Assembly (NCBI GenBank): GCA_937944945.1
Contig: CALEBD010000406.1
Span: forward strand, 62,001-126,000
DNA length: 64,000 nt
Direction of reading: 5' to 3'
From: an uncultured Clostridium sp.
GTDB lineage: Bacteria; Bacillota; Clostridia; Peptostreptococcales; Peptostreptococcaceae
The notes beneath the pieces were generated by a model. The model was not told the origin of the DNA and did no database searches. It saw only the letters and a program-made list of their open reading frames with translations. This document shows, one piece after another, positions 24,001-35,673 of the stretch (the stretch's first letter is position 1; every line of letters begins with the position of its first letter). A program made the translations under genes and the position numbers.

Positions 24001-25460
24001 GGACTTAGTAGCCAATGCAAGGATAGTCTGTAAGCTTATATTAGACTGATTATAATAATTAGGGATGGAATGATGAAATTATAGCTCCTGGATTTACTAA
24101 TAACTATGATATCCAGTCTACCAATCCTACTAGTGGAGACTCTATAGTTGGAAATTGGACTATTGATGGAATCTACGACTAGATTACAGATGATAGAAGA
24201 GTTATGGCTAGAGATTCTGATTATAAGGACTAGGCATCTAGAGATGCAGATATTAAACTTGCAGAATAGGCTGGATTTGAGTATTATTTAGATCCAGAGA
24301 CTAGATACTGGATGCTAAAAGAGAAGCCCAGAAAGGATGAAGGGTAGGTTTCTCCACCACGATAGGTGAGTGAGCCAGTTAAAAACGAACCAGTAGCAGA
24401 AGAAGAACCCATAGTAGAAAATTCTAAAGCCAACAATAATATTCTACGAACTATCTTAGGCAATCCTACTATTACATATGGACTTCCTAGGGCAGTATAT
24501 GCCGACAGAATGAATAGAAGAATGACAGACTTGGCTAAAGAATCAGTAACTCCACTACTAAAAGACCCATTCTAGGTACATCGTTATACTAGGAGTGACT
24601 TAGATGCAGAAATGTAGGGAGAGAGAAATTACGCAGATCTTAGAAGGTTGGCTAGTAGACCTATTACTTCTGATGGAAGTCTGTAGACTGCTACACAATT
24701 ACAAGCGGAAGTTTAGGGACAAGAAGCTAGAACAGCCGGAAAAGAAAAGAGTAATCAGACTTAGCGACAATATGATGAATTAGCTTGGCAACAAGAAAAA
24801 GAAAATGCTGCTAACCGACATGAAACGGCTATGTTTAATAGAGCATAGTAGTGGGGAGCTGACCAAGATAAGAGTAAATTTGAATAGGCTTACTTATCCA
24901 AAAAGTTTAACATTTGGGATACCTTTGGACAATAGTTAGAGTTTGAAGCTAGAAGTAGACAGTAGGAGTCCAAGGCTATAGCTGATCGTTTTGCTTATTC
25001 AGATATTCAAAATGCGGTTAACTCAGATCCTAATAGATACGGAGCTGGACTTACGGAAGAAGAGTTAGCCTTACATAAAAGGTTATAGGCAGGAATAGCA
25101 CCCTCATAGTTGATTTCTGAAAATAATAATAATGTTACTCTACTTTCCTCTATTAGATAGAAACTAAGTCAGGCGTAGCAAGCTCAGTTAAGTTAGTATT
25201 ATAATATTAATCCTTCTAAATGGGCCGGAGTTAGATCTGCTCAAAAACCCTAGGAAATAATTATTACCAGAGCAGCGAGAAAAGGAGCAAAGTTAGCAAA
25301 GAATGGCTCCAAAATAGCTATCGCTGGAATAGAGGCCAAAACTGCAGATGCAGAAAGATTTTAGAGACAAATTAAGGATTGCATCGATAGAAATGAGAAA
25401 ACTCTAGATAGATTATCCAAAAGTTTATATGGACTTATAAAAGCTTCAATGATAAAATGA
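21084..25460 (+). CDS. Large virion/cargo protein with hydrophobic segment, TAG=Gln (1458 aa)
   Basis: It starts at ATG 21084 after the terminator and ends in TGA 25458-25460, overlapping the next start as ATGA. The N-terminal 500 residues are helical and acidic. A Gln/Arg/Glu-rich stretch follows, encoded partly by an (AG)10 repeat. Residues about 547-690 are Gly/Ala/hydrophobic rich (ILAAFVPGYGTAASAIAG, then AGLIPGLGAMGKAGKIA), a candidate membrane-active segment. The C-terminal part is basic and Gln-rich with coiled-coil character, and GG motifs occur (YLQQGGF at 483-489, FDKQGGI near 909). There is no catalytic motif. A packaged, ejected protein is the best guess. Confidence 0.65.
22555..22574 (+). 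repeat. (AG)10 dinucleotide repeat inside the 1458-aa gene
   Basis: Ten perfect AG units follow a TAG codon and encode alternating Arg-Glu. A change of one unit (2 bases) would shift the frame about one third of the way into the protein. Confidence 0.92.
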
Positions 25461-27334
25461 TACTGAAACTATAGCAAGGGGGGAATGCCCTTCCCCCTCT
25501 TGTTTCTTATCAACCAGTGACTGTTACTGGTAGGGCAACTGCTGAACCTACTGCTGAGTCTAATGGAGAGGTTTCAGATTTAACAGATAAAGACTTGTTA
25601 GATATGATGGAAAAATTAAATGGATTACCTAGTGATATAGAATTGTTAACTAATTCCTTATAGAATTTCTATATTGATTAGTAGTTTAGCCCCTTTCCTA
25701 ATACTTCTAATATAGCATCTAAATACATGCAGATACTAAGTTAGCTAAAAGTTGCCAATTTTAATAAAGAATAGTTCGATAAAGCTCTAGAAATAGTAAC
25801 CAAAAACGGGGGTCTGAATGAATTTGCTATTAATGATAGAGGACAATTATTCTGCATAAATTCCGAAGGAGACTTCAAACTAATGAGTATAGACGAACTA
25901 GAGGGGTCTGATTATCAACCTCTTACAAATTCCGAATTATTACAATAGCGTGCATATTCTCCATCTTAGGCATTTAGAAACGACATACTTAAAGTGGTGT
26001 CTAATGGTATTGGGATGGAAGCCATTAATAAGTAGATACAAGACGTTATATCTAAACTAGGAAAGTCGGAGTTTGGAACTGAAGGATATACGACTAAATA
26101 GGCTAGTTAGGTGTTAGGAGGAATAGAAATACTTAATTCAGCAATTTAGTAGGGAGCCTTAGACAGTGGCCTAACTAACTTGTCAGTGGATGGCCTATAT
26201 AAGAGTAAGATAATTACTTCTAGTCAAGCTGCGCAGGCAGAGAATGCTCTGAGTTATATTTATCATACTCTTCCAGAAAACGCAAGAACTTTACTAAAAT
26301 TAAAATCAGGTGGAACCGATGAAGGAGTTAAAGCTCTTTTAACTTAGTTAGTTACTTCTAGTACTTCTAGCAAATTTGACTTTAATCTAGATTTGCAAAA
26401 ATCATCTACTAGCTCAAAGGATTCTTCAGGTACTAAGGATACAACCCCAGAAATGAGTCTTGCGGAAAACATTCAACGTGGAGGAGGTACTCCTGTAGCT
26501 ATGCCGTTTAAGTACGGAACTATGGATACAATGATTACTGATGCGCGGATGTATCCAGTTACTAAGAAAAATGGGGAATCAATAGGAGGTAACGTTACAT
26601 TATAGAAATTTACAGAAGATAGTTAGATTACCGGATTATATGATCTTACTTAGGTTACTTTTGGAGACCAAATAATTCCAACTTCAGGAATTAAGGATAT
26701 TCTCGTCGAAGACCCAACTATTTACCATGCTTATTTACCTATTGACCAAGATTAGGCTAGCAAAGGTATTATAACACCCGACTTAAAAAGTGTAGCTAGA
26801 TTAGAAACTGCTAAGGAAAAATTAAAAGAGTTAGGTATAGAGTCAGTAGAGAATGTTAAAACTCCTCAAGAAATCGAGGCTGTTAATCAAGTATATGCAG
26901 AGCTTAAATTACCTCCTGTAAAATTAGAGGATGGCAAATTTACTCAATATTATAGACAGTTTGGTATTTTACAAGGTGATGCATTTAGTAATGCTTTCTC
27001 TGACCCAGATGCAGTAATTCTTGGGGACTCACCAATGCTGCACAACGTGGAAGAAGAGAATATAGCCCAAGGTATATTCGATTTAATTAAAGGACCTAAC
27101 TCTAAGGAAAAGTACGATCATAGAGGTGCATTCGATATGCATATATGGGGAAAACCTAACCATCAGAGTATATTTAAAGGGTTAATATTCTTACCATTGA
27201 AGACTACTGATAGGAATTACGGAAAAATGGTTGCAGGTAATGACATTACAGAGAAGGAAGCCATAGAAAATCAAATGAAATATCAATAGGAACAGAGATT
27301 AAAGAGCACAACAATTGTTAGAGGATAGTTATGA
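25457..27334 (+). CDS. Virion/cargo protein preceding the helicase-polymerase genes, TAG=Gln (625 aa)
   Basis: The start overlaps the previous TGA (ATGA) and TAG is codon 6. A GG motif lies at the very N-terminus (LKLQQGGNALPP). The first half is helical. A Ser/Thr/Asp-rich linker follows at about residues 305-335. The second half is a mixed alpha/beta region (MPFKYGTMDTMITD, then DSPMLHNVEEENIAQG). The stop TGA 27332-27334 overlaps the next ATG. No family is recognised. Its fixed place ahead of the polymerase-related giants suggests a co-packaged or co-injected partner. Confidence 0.65.
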
Positions 27335-30300
27335 TTCCAGAATAGAAAGAAAATGATTGGATTGTTGGAATATTAGGAAATCCATAGTTGTCTACAGCTG
27401 ATTTAAAGGCAGCAGGATTTTCAGCAGATAATACTTCTCTACTAAATGAGAGTGAGTATTTAAAAAGTCCCAAAATTACTGACAATCCTATATTTAAGAA
27501 CGAAAACGGGGAATTTGATAAGACCAAATTTCACGACTTTTATGAACGAGCATAGTTGACATACAATATATTATCTAATGATACCTACTTAGATAAAATG
27601 CTAAAAGATTAGACTACCTTTAGTTTTGATGATTGGTTAGTTCCTATAGACTAGAGGTAGAAAGCAACAGATATGGTTACATACACAAAAACTCCTAACC
27701 CTAATAGAACTAATACTAGCCTCGTAAGATTAGGAGTTACTGATAATCCTAGATGGTCTATAAGTGAATTAGCACAGAGGGAAAAAGTAGCTGCCAATCC
27801 AGTAGAAGCAGGAGATGACTACTCAAAAATTATCTGGCACGAAGCCCCTAATGATTCTTGGACTACTGATTTTTTCGATACTAGAGTACTGGCTACTTAT
27901 GATAATGATGGAGAACATATTGATTTAGTGACTGGGGAAAAAGTATAGCACAAAAAGGGTGACTATAAATTGAATGAGAATGGAACATACTACTATGAAA
28001 ATCTGGATGGCCGAGACATTTATGGTAAGCAAGTTCTTAATAAGATGAATACTCTAACTAAGGATGGTTCTTGGATAAATAATTATGATTTCTTTGACTC
28101 TGATGATTTAAACGAAAAAAGTGTTGGAGGAACTATAATGAAGAATCTAGCTCTGGTAGGAAGTATGTTTATTCCATATGTAGGACCTTGGATAGCGGGA
28201 GCTAGCGTTGCTACTTAGCTGGTAGGACTTGCTGGAACTTTAGGTAAAATGCTAACTGGAAGTGATTCTCCCACATTTTCAGCCATGGAAGGCTGGTCAA
28301 AATCAGTTAATAGGCAGACTGCCAAATCTTAGTTTGCACAAGAAAATACTTGGTGTTGGGAAAATTTTATCTCTTTAATTGGAGATGTAGTAGGTTAGTT
28401 GAAGGAACAGAGATTCCTATTTGAGTTCGCTCCAGCCTTATTTAAGAAAAGCTCTGCTGTCACAGCAGAGGGATTGTCACAAGCTGGTAGAGAGAAGTTT
28501 ATAGCAGAACAAATAGATAAATACAAAGATATAAATAATCTAAAACTAGCCTAGCTAATAGAGGGAGGGGCTACTCCATAGTAGCTTAGTGCTTTTAACA
28601 CTGCAGCTAGCCTAAATAAATTTAGAGCAGAAGCAGACTATGACAAATTTGTGTAGGCTTACTAGAAAATAGGGTCAGTGCTGTCCAAAGGATATATGAC
28701 TGCGGTTACAGTAGCTGATACTTATGGAGAAGCTAAGTCAGAGGGTAAAGCCACTGACTTTGAAGCTACTATGCTAACTTTAGGTTACGCGGCAGCAGAA
28801 GCGGCACTATTAAACACTGGAATAGGAGAGTGGATATTGCCTGAGTTAAAAGGAGAAGGATTAAAGAGAAGAAAAATTATAGAGGCATTTGCGAATGCTC
28901 CTAAAGAAATTAAGAATAGCGTCCCTGATAGAGCTAATAAGAAATAGTTAGCTAAGTATTGGTTTAAAAAAGGAAAAGAAATAGCTACTGACGTAACGTC
29001 TCTTGGAAAGGGCACCCTTGGGTCAGCAGTATCTGGTGGACTAGGAGAAGCTATAGAAGAAACTACCGAGGAACTGTTGGCCGACTTCTCTAAATCTTGC
29101 TATAATGCTGTGTAGTACTTGCAAGGGGACGAAGGTCGCATGAGCGCTTGGGATAATATGTTTGACCGATATGCTATGTCTTTCTTAGGAGGAGCCGTAG
29201 GTGGAGGTCTAACTGCACTAGGTACAGACTTTAAACTGAATAGATAGGATATTACTCCTGAAGCTGCCCGTTAGCAACTTGTATATGACTTAAGAAATAA
29301 CAAGAAATAGGATTATATAAAGACTTTAGAAAAGATGGAGATAGCTAATCCATATCTCTCCTTTGAAAGCGATGGAAAATCCTTTAAACCATCTTCTAAA
29401 AGCGTCAGAAGTATGGATTAGGATGTCAAGAGAGCGTTTGTTTAGCAATTAGACATTTATGATAATATTATAAAAGCTGAGGGATTAAAAGTATCTGACC
29501 AGTCTCTACTAGATACTTAGATATTTAAAGATGTAGCTCTGCAGGGGCTTTAGAATTCGACAGTTTCTTCTTTATTTTTACAGGACTTTAATAGTATAGT
29601 ATCTAACATATTAAAAACTTAGGAATCTATCCAAAACATTAATAATAAATACAAAGATTCTGATAAAAAACTAACAGACGAAGATAATAAAGAAATTGTT
29701 ACACTAACTAAGGAATTAAACGATCTTAGGCTAAAAAAAGATAAGTATCTAGATGGTTCTTTAGCTATGGACTACATTTCTAAGGCAATGTTTGACTTGA
29801 CTCCGGGATTTAGTGAGTACTATAGTAATTCCTTGTTCAAGGATTATGTTAAGCAGTAGTATAAGAAAAATATAAATGATTTATCTAGCGAAGATTTGAA
29901 AGAGGCTAGGGCTAAGTTTGATAATTGGAAGCAGACAGACTATAAGAATAGAATATCTGATATTACCCCTATATACTTAAACTGGGCACGAAATTCTGGA
30001 TTATTTATACAAGAGTATGCTAAAAATTATGACTCTATTAGGAGAAACAGGTCTATTTACGATTTAATTAAGAGTACTCTGAAGAGATAGGATCAATTAA
30101 ATGCAGGTGCTTACACAGAGGAAAATAAAATAGATTAGGCTGCTGACTTAGATGCTTTTATGGATGCAGTATAGTCAGAATATCAGACTAGTAAAGCTGG
30201 GGCTACTTTAATTTTTTCTGGAAATAATGAGACCTTGAAACAATAGCTATTAGAATTATCTTAGAATAAAAAAGGAAACAGTTAGAAGATTTCGGACCTA

Positions 30301-33300
30301 ATTAACCGAGAATTATCATTTAATCTAGATAAATACTTCCAACAGTTTAAGACCTCCTCTATTAATCCAGAAATAAAGCACGAGATACTAAATTCATTAT
30401 AGGCTCTAAAGGAGTGGTCAGGGAAGCAACAACTGCCCGTCCGTGATATAAATATATCGAATATCTTAGAGGAGTTTGATAACTATGGATATAACGGAAT
30501 AAACTCTAATACTAAAATCTCTGAATTAAAAGCAAAGGTTTAGGCTATGGACTTATTAGGTATACTAGGAAACGCTGATACACTTATTGCATATGCGGAG
30601 AACTAGGGACTATAGAATCCAACTCTACAAGATATAGAAAATATCTAGAAATAGTTTGGAGTAATAGATAGCAATATAGACTTATATACAAGGGAAATAA
30701 ACAATTCTACTTATACAGATGCTATTTAGTTTGTATAGAATCATATTTAGGCCAATTCCCAAAAGGGAAATTTAAACATATCTGAGCTTATAGAGAAAAT
30801 TAACTTTATCCTAGATGAAAATAGAGGTGATATAAGTGGTGTTAATTTTGATGAGGTAATAGGTCAGATAGACGATGCAGTAACTTCTATTAATTTTGCC
30901 AAAGGGTTAGTTTTGGGAGCACAAACATCTACTGATGGGGCAGACATTGGAAATCTTTTAGGATATAACAAAACTCTTAATGAGATAGCTAAAAAGAACA
31001 GAGTCACTGATTGGGAAGCACTTCCAGAAATAACTATGGAGGATGCAGCCATCATTAGTTAGGATTTAGATTTGATAAAAAATAAGCTAATTTAGGCGAA
31101 AGCTATATATGCTATAAATTAGGGGAAAAAGCTAAACTTAGTTAACAATACAGCAATTAATAAGAACTTTATCGAGTATAACAGATTATCAGACTTTATA
31201 GTTAATATAGGCGATGATTGGAAAGAAAGAGACAGGCTGTAGGATGCTATTAACAATGCATTAACTCTGAAAGAGTTTGCTCCAACCAGAAATCAAAAGG
31301 GAATAAGTGCCTAGTAGAGAGATTCAATTGAATTAGAAAGAGTCGCTATATCTGATGCTGTTCATGACTTTTTCCAAGCTAATGAAGATCTAATTAAGCA
31401 AGGAAAACTAAAAGACTTATTTAGAAAAGGGTTTGACTTATATAGTTCGACTAATCAGATAATTAGTTAGAATACAGAAGCATTAGAGGATTAGAATTTT
31501 GTATATTGGTTGGCTAGTAGAGCTGCTTTAAAGCAATCAGATTTTCTTAAAAAGTTTAAAACTGTAATAGATGGAGAAGTAGCTCCTCTTCCTACCCAAG
31601 AAGAATCTATATTTTAGGGACTAGCAGAGGTTCTAAATGGCGATATGACTACCTAGTTTATGGAAGCGTTTAAATAGGCTGCTATAGAAAACTTCTAGGA
31701 AAGTAGTGATACTATTAAGGAGGACATTCTGAGAAATAAACTTGGGGTAAATACTGCTGAAGAGATAAGAAAATTTATCAATGATAACTAGATAGTAAAT
31801 GAAGACATTATTCCCAAATTCGAGAATATATATCTAATAGAGGGCATCCCAGGAGCAGGTAAAAGTTAGGCAGTTAACTATTATATAACTAAAATGCTTC
31901 CAAAAGAACTATTGGAAAATAGCTGGTTTGTTCATAATAGTTAGAAGGCTGCCGATGAATAGGTCAAAAAACTTGGACTTAAGAAAGCATTCTCGAAAAA
32001 TCCCTTTATGACTACAATTTACTCTAACTATAATACTAGTAGGGATACTAATAAATACGGATATAGATTATATGATAAGGAAGATTGGATTAAGGACTCT
32101 ACTGGTAAGATTGTATATAAACATCAATCAGATGACATTGCTCCAGAAAATGTTCCATCTTTGATTATTATTGATGAAATATCCCACTACGATGAAGCTG
32201 ATTTATCTCTGATAAACGACTTTGCTAAAAAATATGGAATAACTGTTTTAACTGCTGGAGATTTTGACCAAAGTTCAAGCAAGGCTATGGTAGAGAGGTA
32301 TGAAAATACTGAATTACAACTGAGTCCAAAAAGGTCTTTCTTCAAACACGCGCCAAAGCTGGGAGTTAGTATGAGAACCTCTAATTCTCAATTAGACAAA
32401 ACTTTAGCATCCTTTAGAACTACAGATAAAAACGATGTTGTACAGACATACTACTACGAGTAGCCCGGAAATTTTACAGGAGCTAAAGTAGTTTTTGATA
32501 AAGATGAGGCTAAGACTACTATTGACAATATTATGTCCTAGGTATCTGATAAAGATAAGGTAGGACTTATTTATTATGATATGGAGTCTCCTTTATATCA
32601 GTATATGAATGAAAAGTATAATGGAAGATTCGAAGCATTTAGAGGTACAGCAGCATAGGGGTTAGAAGGCAGGTTTTATATAGCTGATTTTACTGGAAGT
32701 GATGAGCTTAGCAGAAAGAAAGATTTATATACAGCTATAAGTAGGGCAGAGTAGGGAGCCTTAGTTTATGGTTCTGAACTTACTAAAATCAAATCTAACA
32801 GAGAAAACGTTGTTACTATGTCTTCATTTTCGAAAGCTGGTATTGCAAGATTTTCTGAAAATAGAAAAAAATTCCTGGAACAAAATTATCCTGAAAGTGT
32901 TAATCTAGTTAAAATTGATAGATAGGGCATTAAGACTGTAATAACAACTCCTCCTCCTACTAAAGTACCTCCACTAATAGCTACTCAGGATGAGTTAACT
33001 CTTCCTACTAATTATGGAGAAAAAACTGTAGAAGCGTTAAACGAAAAGTAGTCAGAATAGCCTATTCCAGAACTAGGAGAAGATTTTGTATATCTACTAC
33101 ATTCCCACAATACATTTGAGTTAGGAATGAAGGAAAAGGACGGAAAATTAGTATTTGAAGATGAAATTTCTAGATATAGATACAGAATTGATAGTGCTAT
33201 AGGACTAGCTAAAATATTTGAACTAGACTGGAAAAATCCGGTAAAGGACGCAGAGTTCTACAAAAATATTATAAAAGAAGTTAGAGGTTATTTATTTACT

Positions 33301-35673
33301 AGTACTAGTAAGCCAGACCTAATATTAGCACTAAGCTCTGTTTTTAATCCAGATGAGAGTAATCCTAACTTGGAAGTAACTAATGTTGAATTTGGGTTAA
33401 TGTCGGCCCCAAATATTAGTGCTAGAAATTCTGACTAGAAATGGGGCTACGGATAGGATGCAAAACAATTTGGCATTTTTGACAAAAGCAATGATGAGAG
33501 AACTATAGGCAATGCTAACCCATCTGAAGAATCACAACACATAAATAGGAAAGCTATTAATGCTATTATTACACTAGCAAACGGTAAACGAGTTGCGATT
33601 CCGTTGTTTACTTTGGGCAATTTAGAAACCTATACTAGAAATCCTACTTCAGAAATAGGAATCAAGCTAAAAGCATTATTTGAATAGAATCCAGATCCAT
33701 ATAACTTTCATAAAGCTATTCTATAGGATGAAGAGCTTTCCAAAATACCAGAAGTAGCCAATTTAGCTACCCTCTTTTTATTTACAAATGGTGGATATTT
33801 TAAGATAGATAACGAATCGTGGATTCCTTCCAAAGGATTAAAAAATTGGGGTATTTAGGTAAATCAGAATGCTATATCTGGAACTAAGTTTGAATTTAAT
33901 GGAATTACTTCCACTATATCTGAAGCTTAGGACTATTCTGGATTTATATTCTCTAAGGGAGTATATACTTCCATGTAGGATTTAAGTGATGCTAATGGAA
34001 ATCCTATTAAATTTGCAAATAAAGGCCATGCATTTATACTAGTCACCTAGAATCCGCTTTTAAGTAGTGATTAGTTAATGCGGGAGCAGTATGAACGATA
34101 GTTAATAAATCCTAATGAGAATAAAGAGGTCACTCTTGTTTACGTGGTTCCTCCTAAAGTACCTGTTGAGGATTACCTAATAAACTTAAGAAACCTAATA
34201 AAGGAAACTGATTCAGATAAAAGAAAAACTATTAAAAAACTTGGAAGTCGTTTAACTTCTTATTAGATTTGGGATAAGCTTCTCCCAGAGCTAAAAAGTA
34301 ACAACCCATTATTTAATAACTTAGAAGACGAACTAAAAACAAAAATAATAGAAACAGTTGAAAGACTTTAGTAGCTAGAAAAATCCTCTCCAGAGCTATT
34401 AGTTAATGAGGTATCTACAGAAGAAACCTGGAAAGGGACAGGTAAACCTACATAGAGTATTCAGTAGCATCTGAATTATGCATTGTTGAAATGCTATATT
34501 GATGCTCATATTAGTAATGTCCTACTAGATAAAGTAAATGAACTTGCTAATATTTTGCGAGAAAGAGGAATGGGAGAGTTTTATTACTCTACTAAGTTTA
34601 AGGAAAAGATACCTCCAAAAGATTAGGTAATGGTTTAGTTAGAATCTGACAATTATACTATTAACGGTCTTCCATTTACTATAAATGCTAAACTTGATTC
34701 TAGCTTATTTAGCTAGAATAAGGATTTCAATACTATAATAGAATCTTTTGTAAATAAAATAATTCCCGCGAACGATAAAATTCCTAGAGACTATTCAAGT
34801 GATACCTTCGGGTTTATAAATCCCAATAGTTCTCAACCGAAGAGAGATACGTTTAGTATAGAACCTAATTGGTATAATATAAATCAAATAACTATTTCTG
34901 GAGAAGGCATCTCCGTAGATGGTAGAATTAAAAATTTTACTCCTGAGTATGTTGATAAACTAAAATCCGCATTACTAATTAATGGTAAGATACCTACCTC
35001 AAAAGAAATTTTTGAATTATATCGACCTTACCATTTTGACTAGATAAATCGAACAAATGCTGATTTAATGTATAATAATATTATAGCTTATTTATCTGGA
35101 GATGCTGTACTCCCTGACGGTTATAACATTTATAACATGATATAGGGAGATGTAAATCGTACAATGAATGAGTTTAACGCCAGAGATAGTAAGTCTAAGT
35201 ATTTCTTCAATACTGCTAGTGATAGAGTATTTAAGGTAGAGTTTTCTGAGGATTAGATTGATAAGGCAGGACTAGAGAAATTTATATTAGATACATCCAT
35301 TAGAACAGATGAATACAATCTAGGAAATAGTTTAACTCTAAGAATTAATAGGGAGAATCAGACAGCCGAATTAATAAAAGAAGCGTCGTAGGGACAAGAT
35401 TCTTCTATGTATGACGAGATGTTCTTAGAGGATGGTTCTCCGATATATAACCTGTTTAGTAACATTGGTTATATGTCAGAATTTCTAGACTACTAGGGAG
35501 CATATGGCTGGAATACAGTTTCAGAAATGTAGGGTTCAGAGGTAGTTGACGAACTAACTAACATATTCAAGGCTATGCCAGATAATGATACAAATAAAGA
35601 AGAATTAAAATAGTTATTGAATTATTTAGCTCAAGATAATGAATATTGTACAAATATATTTAGAAACATATGA
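27331..35673 (+). CDS. Giant virion protein with SF1-type helicase domain, TAG=Gln (2780 aa)
   Basis: One TAG=Gln frame runs from ATG 27331 to TGA 35671-35673. Near the N-terminus are hydrophobic Gly-rich stretches (about 270-310 and about 615). Residues about 1500-1815 hold a helicase motif set: Walker A GIPGAGKSQ (Lys 1511), Walker B LIIIDEIS (Asp 1615, Glu 1616), motif III-like TAGDFDQ, motif V TAAQGLEG (1773-1780) and motif VI YTAISRAEQ (Arg 1805). The Gln in motif V is a TAG codon. The rest has no motif I recognise and is largely helical. It overlaps the RNA polymerase gene, so joint delivery and DNA unwinding or translocation for early transcription is the likely role. It resembles polyvalent ejected phage proteins. 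Confidence 0.75.

Noticed and set aside
25457..35673. A single polyprotein from 25457 to 35673
   Set aside because: The frame closes at TGA 27332-27334 and a new ATG overlaps at 27331 in another frame, so these are two genes.
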